Shown: piece after piece, positions 40,317-42,523 of the stretch
How the letters are laid out: each line of letters opens with the position of its first letter
How positions within the stretch are numbered: the first letter of the stretch is position 1
Assembly: GCA_002396805.1 (NCBI GenBank)
Contig: DGYW01000027.1
Location: forward strand, 11,006 to 53,528
Length of the DNA stretch: 42,523 nucleotides
Reading direction: 5' to 3'
Source of the DNA: Firmicutes bacterium UBA4996
Lineage (GTDB): Bacteria; Bacillota; Limnochordia; Darwinibacteriales; Darwinibacteriaceae
The notes under the pieces: model-generated
Told to the model about the DNA's origin: nothing
The model's input: the letters and a program-made list of their open reading frames with translations, nothing else
Database searches by the model: none
Translations under genes and position numbers: made by a program

Positions 40317-42422
40317 ATGGCTCAGTATTTGATCTATTTAGCACCTGTAAGTGCACTTGTTGCTCTAGTGTCTGTAGTCTATTTTTGGCGTACCGTAATG
40401 AAACACGATGAAGGAACTTTGGAGATGATTGAGATTGCCCAAGCAATCCGCATTGGAGCGAGGGCGTATCTGAGGCGCCAGTACCTCACTGTAATCACAT
40501 TTTTCTTGGCTATGTTTGTGGTCTTGTACATCTTCGTTTATCTTGGTTATCTTAATGTGTTTGTGCCTTGGGCATTTATCTCAGGCGCAGGGTTCTCGGC
40601 TTTAGCTGGGTTTGTGGGAATGACCATGGCTACTCATGCTAATGTTCGAACTGCCAATGCGGCTCGCAACAGCTTAAACACGGCCTTGCGTGTAGCCTTT
40701 GCTGGTGGTGCAGTAACTGGCCTAATTGTGGTAGGACTAGGATTACTAGATTTGAGTTTTTGGTACTTTTTCCTAAATTGGTTCTATCGGGGTCTAGGAG
40801 AAACCGCGCGCATTCAAATTATTACCAGTACTATGCTAAACTTCGGTATGGGTGCAAGTGCAATGGCCCTATTCGCCCGTGTTGGTGGTGGCATTTACAC
40901 CAAGGCTGCTGACGTAGGTGCGGATTTAGTGGGCAAGGTCGAAGCTGGTATTCCAGAAGATGATCCTCGTAACCCTGCAGTGATTGCTGATAACGTCGGG
41001 GACAACGTAGGTGACATTGCTGGTCTAGGTGCAGACCTTTACGAATCCTATGTGGGAGCTATCGTAGCCACGTGTGCTCTGGCTGTTGCAGCGGGCTTTG
41101 GTATGGCCGGTGTTACGGTACCTCTGGCTTTGGCTGGGTTGGGTGTTCTGGCCTCTATTTTCGGAATGCGCTTTGTGGAAACGGGGGAAGAAGCTAGTCA
41201 AAAGCAATTGTTATCTGCCCTACGCAAAGGCGTGTTCGTGGCTGCAGCCATCATTGCTATTGTCACTCTACCGGTCGTGGTTACGTTATTGGGCTGGTCT
41301 AATGTGGGGATGTATTTTGCCGTGCTTTTTGGTTTACTCTGCGGGATTGGAATTGGTCTAATTACGGAGTATTACACTTCGGCTCAGTATGCTGCCACAA
41401 AACGGGTGGCTGAAAGTGCCACAACGGGTCACGCTACTGTGGTGATTCAGGGTTTAGCAGTGGGTATGGGTTCGTTAGGACCCTTTACATTCTTGATTGT
41501 GGCCACGATTATTGCTAGCTATTATGTTGCCGGTGGCGGAACTAGCTTCAACCTAGGACTTTATGGGATTGGTCTTGCAGCCGTAGGGATGCTTAGTACT
41601 TTAGGCATTACCTTGACCACTGACGCTTATGGTCCCATTGCAGATAACGCAGGCGGGATTGCAGAAATGAGTAATCAGCCACCTGTTGTGCGCGAACGGA
41701 CCGATGCCCTCGATTCTTTAGGTAACACTACTGCAGCAACTGGTAAAGGTTTTTGTATCGGTTCTGCTGCTTTAGCTGCTTTGGCTCTCATTGCAGCTTA
41801 TCGGGATCAGGTGTTTTTAATCGCCAATGATCTAGGCTTAGATCTTGCTTTGGATTTCAGTGTTCTCAACACGAATGTTTTGGCCGGATTGCTCCTCGGA
41901 AGCATGCTACCCTTTGTCTTTAGCGCCATGACCATGACCGCTGTTGGGCGCAGTGCTCAAAGAATCGTAGAAGAGGTACGCCGGCAGTTTCGGGATATTA
42001 CCGGTCTTTTAGAAGGCACGGCCAAACCAGATTATGCTCTTTGTGTAGATATCTGTACTCAGGCTGCCCTCAAGGAAATGGTACTCCCATCGGTAATTGC
42101 GGTTTTAAGTCCCATTGCAGTAGGTCTAATCTTTGGAGTTGAAGGAGTAGTAGGTCTGCTCGGCGGTGGCCTATTGTCAGGAATAGCCTTAGCGGTTTTC
42201 ACGGGTAATGCTGGTGGTGCTTGGGATAATGCCAAGAAGTATATTGAGGAAGGGCATTACGGTGGTAAGGGTTCACTTGCTCACCACGCTGCTGTCACTG
42301 GCGATACGGTAGGTGATCCCCTCAAGGATACAGTGGGACCATCTTTGGATATTCTCATTAAGCTGATCTCCATGGTATCGGTGGTCTTTGCATCCTTTAT
42401 TATTCAAAACCACCTGTTTTAG
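40317..42422 (+). CDS. hppA: Membrane-bound ion-translocating pyrophosphatase
   Basis: Hydrolyses pyrophosphate and pumps H+ and/or Na+ across the membrane. 701 residues, about 16 helices, ATG 40317 after AAAGGA. The PPi site is intact: DVGADLVGKVEAGIPEDDPRN (residues 200-220) and NVGDNVGDIAGLGADLYESY, with a C-terminal GDTVGDPLKDTVGPSL. The segment GNTTAATGKG has Ala and Gly at the two positions that are Lys and Thr in K+-independent enzymes, so it belongs to the K+-dependent group, which includes the Na+ pumps. The pumped ion is not settled. A tRNA promoter follows 4 bp after the stop with no terminator. Confidence 0.96.
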   Translation: MAQYLIYLAPVSALVALVSVVYFWRTVMKHDEGTLEMIEIAQAIRIGARAYLRRQYLTVITFFLAMFVVLYIFVYLGYLNVFVPWAFISGAGFSALAGFVGMTMATHANVRTANAARNSLNTALRVAFAGGAVTGLIVVGLGLLDLSFWYFFLNWFYRGLGETARIQIITSTMLNFGMGASAMALFARVGGGIYTKAADVGADLVGKVEAGIPEDDPRNPAVIADNVGDNVGDIAGLGADLYESYVGAIVATCALAVAAGFGMAGVTVPLALAGLGVLASIFGMRFVETGEEASQKQLLSALRKGVFVAAAIIAIVTLPVVVTLLGWSNVGMYFAVLFGLLCGIGIGLITEYYTSAQYAATKRVAESATTGHATVVIQGLAVGMGSLGPFTFLIVATIIASYYVAGGGTSFNLGLYGIGLAAVGMLSTLGITLTTDAYGPIADNAGGIAEMSNQPPVVRERTDALDSLGNTTAATGKGFCIGSAALAALALIAAYRDQVFLIANDLGLDLALDFSVLNTNVLAGLLLGSMLPFVFSAMTMTAVGRSAQRIVEEVRRQFRDITGLLEGTAKPDYALCVDICTQAALKEMVLPSVIAVLSPIAVGLIFGVEGVVGLLGGGLLSGIALAVFTGNAGGAWDNAKKYIEEGHYGGKGSLAHHAAVTGDTVGDPLKDTVGPSLDILIKLISMVSVVFASFIIQNHLF

Positions 42423-42425
42423 CAC

Positions 42426-42454
42426 TTGACTTTGGATTAAGGCCTCTGTATAAT
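42426..42454 (+). promoter_or_regulatory. Promoter of tRNA-Met
   Basis: TTGACT (42426-42431), exactly 17 bp, TATAAT (42449-42454), ending 12 bases before the tRNA 5' end. Confidence 0.85.
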
Positions 42455-42466
42455 AAATCATGTCAC

Positions 42467-42523
42467 GGCGGCGTAGCTCAGTTGGTCAGAGCATACGGTT
42501 CATACCCGTAGAGTCGCTGGTTC
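42467..42523 (+). tRNA. tRNA-Met (anticodon CAT), truncated by the window end
   Basis: Acceptor GGCGGCG (42467-42473), T8-A9, D-arm GCTCAGTTGGTCAGAGC, anticodon stem TACGG/CCGTA enclosing TTCATAC (anticodon CAT), variable loop, and the start of the T-arm CTGGTTC at the edge. The 3' part lies outside. The G-C start of the acceptor suggests an elongator rather than an initiator, but the 3' end is needed to confirm this. Confidence 0.9.

Overview
The window is a gene-dense stretch of a bacterial chromosome, most likely an anaerobic member of the Bacillota (Firmicutes). The reasons are a PyrR-type pyrimidine attenuator with Bacillus-like pyr gene order, frequent GTG/TTG starts behind strong AGGAGG-type ribosome binding sites, an LplB/LplC-type sugar importer with a YesL-like partner, a two-subunit iron-sulfur serine dehydratase, and a YlqG/YlqH-like pair. 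A Limnochordia-like lineage is possible, but that is an inference. I see no insertion sequence, prophage, CRISPR array or replication origin.

Layout. 1-5285: pyrimidine operon pyrB-C-K-D-F-E behind a PyrR attenuator; the carA/carB genes that sit between pyrC and pyrK in Bacillus are absent. 5348-7701: an Old Yellow Enzyme-like reductase, a convergent HhH DNA glycosylase and a nucleotidyltransferase-like protein. 7731-10872: a structured leader with an intrinsic terminator in front of a cation/proton antiporter, then a MATE exporter and a small glycine-zipper membrane protein. 10889-13318: a two-gene operon of a divergent ROK-like sugar kinase and a PIG-L-type deacetylase. 13334-14584: a putative manganese exporter on the minus strand. 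14728-17763: a GH35 beta-galactosidase and an FAD/NAD(P) oxidoreductase, closed by a strong bidirectional terminator.

17765-27303 is a carbohydrate locus built around a divergent regulatory region. A minus-strand operon (LacI regulator, DUF4127 protein, unassigned TIM-barrel-like protein, FAD oxidoreductase) faces a plus-strand ABC importer (two permeases and a secreted binding protein), a YesL-like membrane protein and a convergent cutC. The shared intergenic region carries repeated GTTGC half-sites. The three enzyme-like genes of the minus operon do not match a pathway I can name, so this is the best candidate for an undescribed system.

27375-33345 holds a GDT1-type metal transporter with an unusual cysteine-rich tail, murB, an M23 lipoprotein, a secreted protein with an LPP20/FlgT-like tail, a PfkB kinase, a tandem FMN-binding protein, and a 56-residue cysteine-rich protein. 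33397-35078 has serine dehydratase (beta, alpha) and tRNA-Asp. 35146-39151 is a probable operon: RseC-like protein, NatAB-like ABC exporter, FliK/YlqG-like protein, and a stand-alone FlhB C-terminal-domain protein whose 3' end overlaps a convergent YibE/F gene by 123 bp. The window ends with a membrane pyrophosphatase carrying the K+-dependent signature and a tRNA-Met cut by the window edge.

Several genes concern ion and metal handling: cation antiporter, membrane pyrophosphatase, two putative Mn exporters, CutC and a NatAB-like exporter. Protein functions are read from motifs and family memory; no database search was possible.
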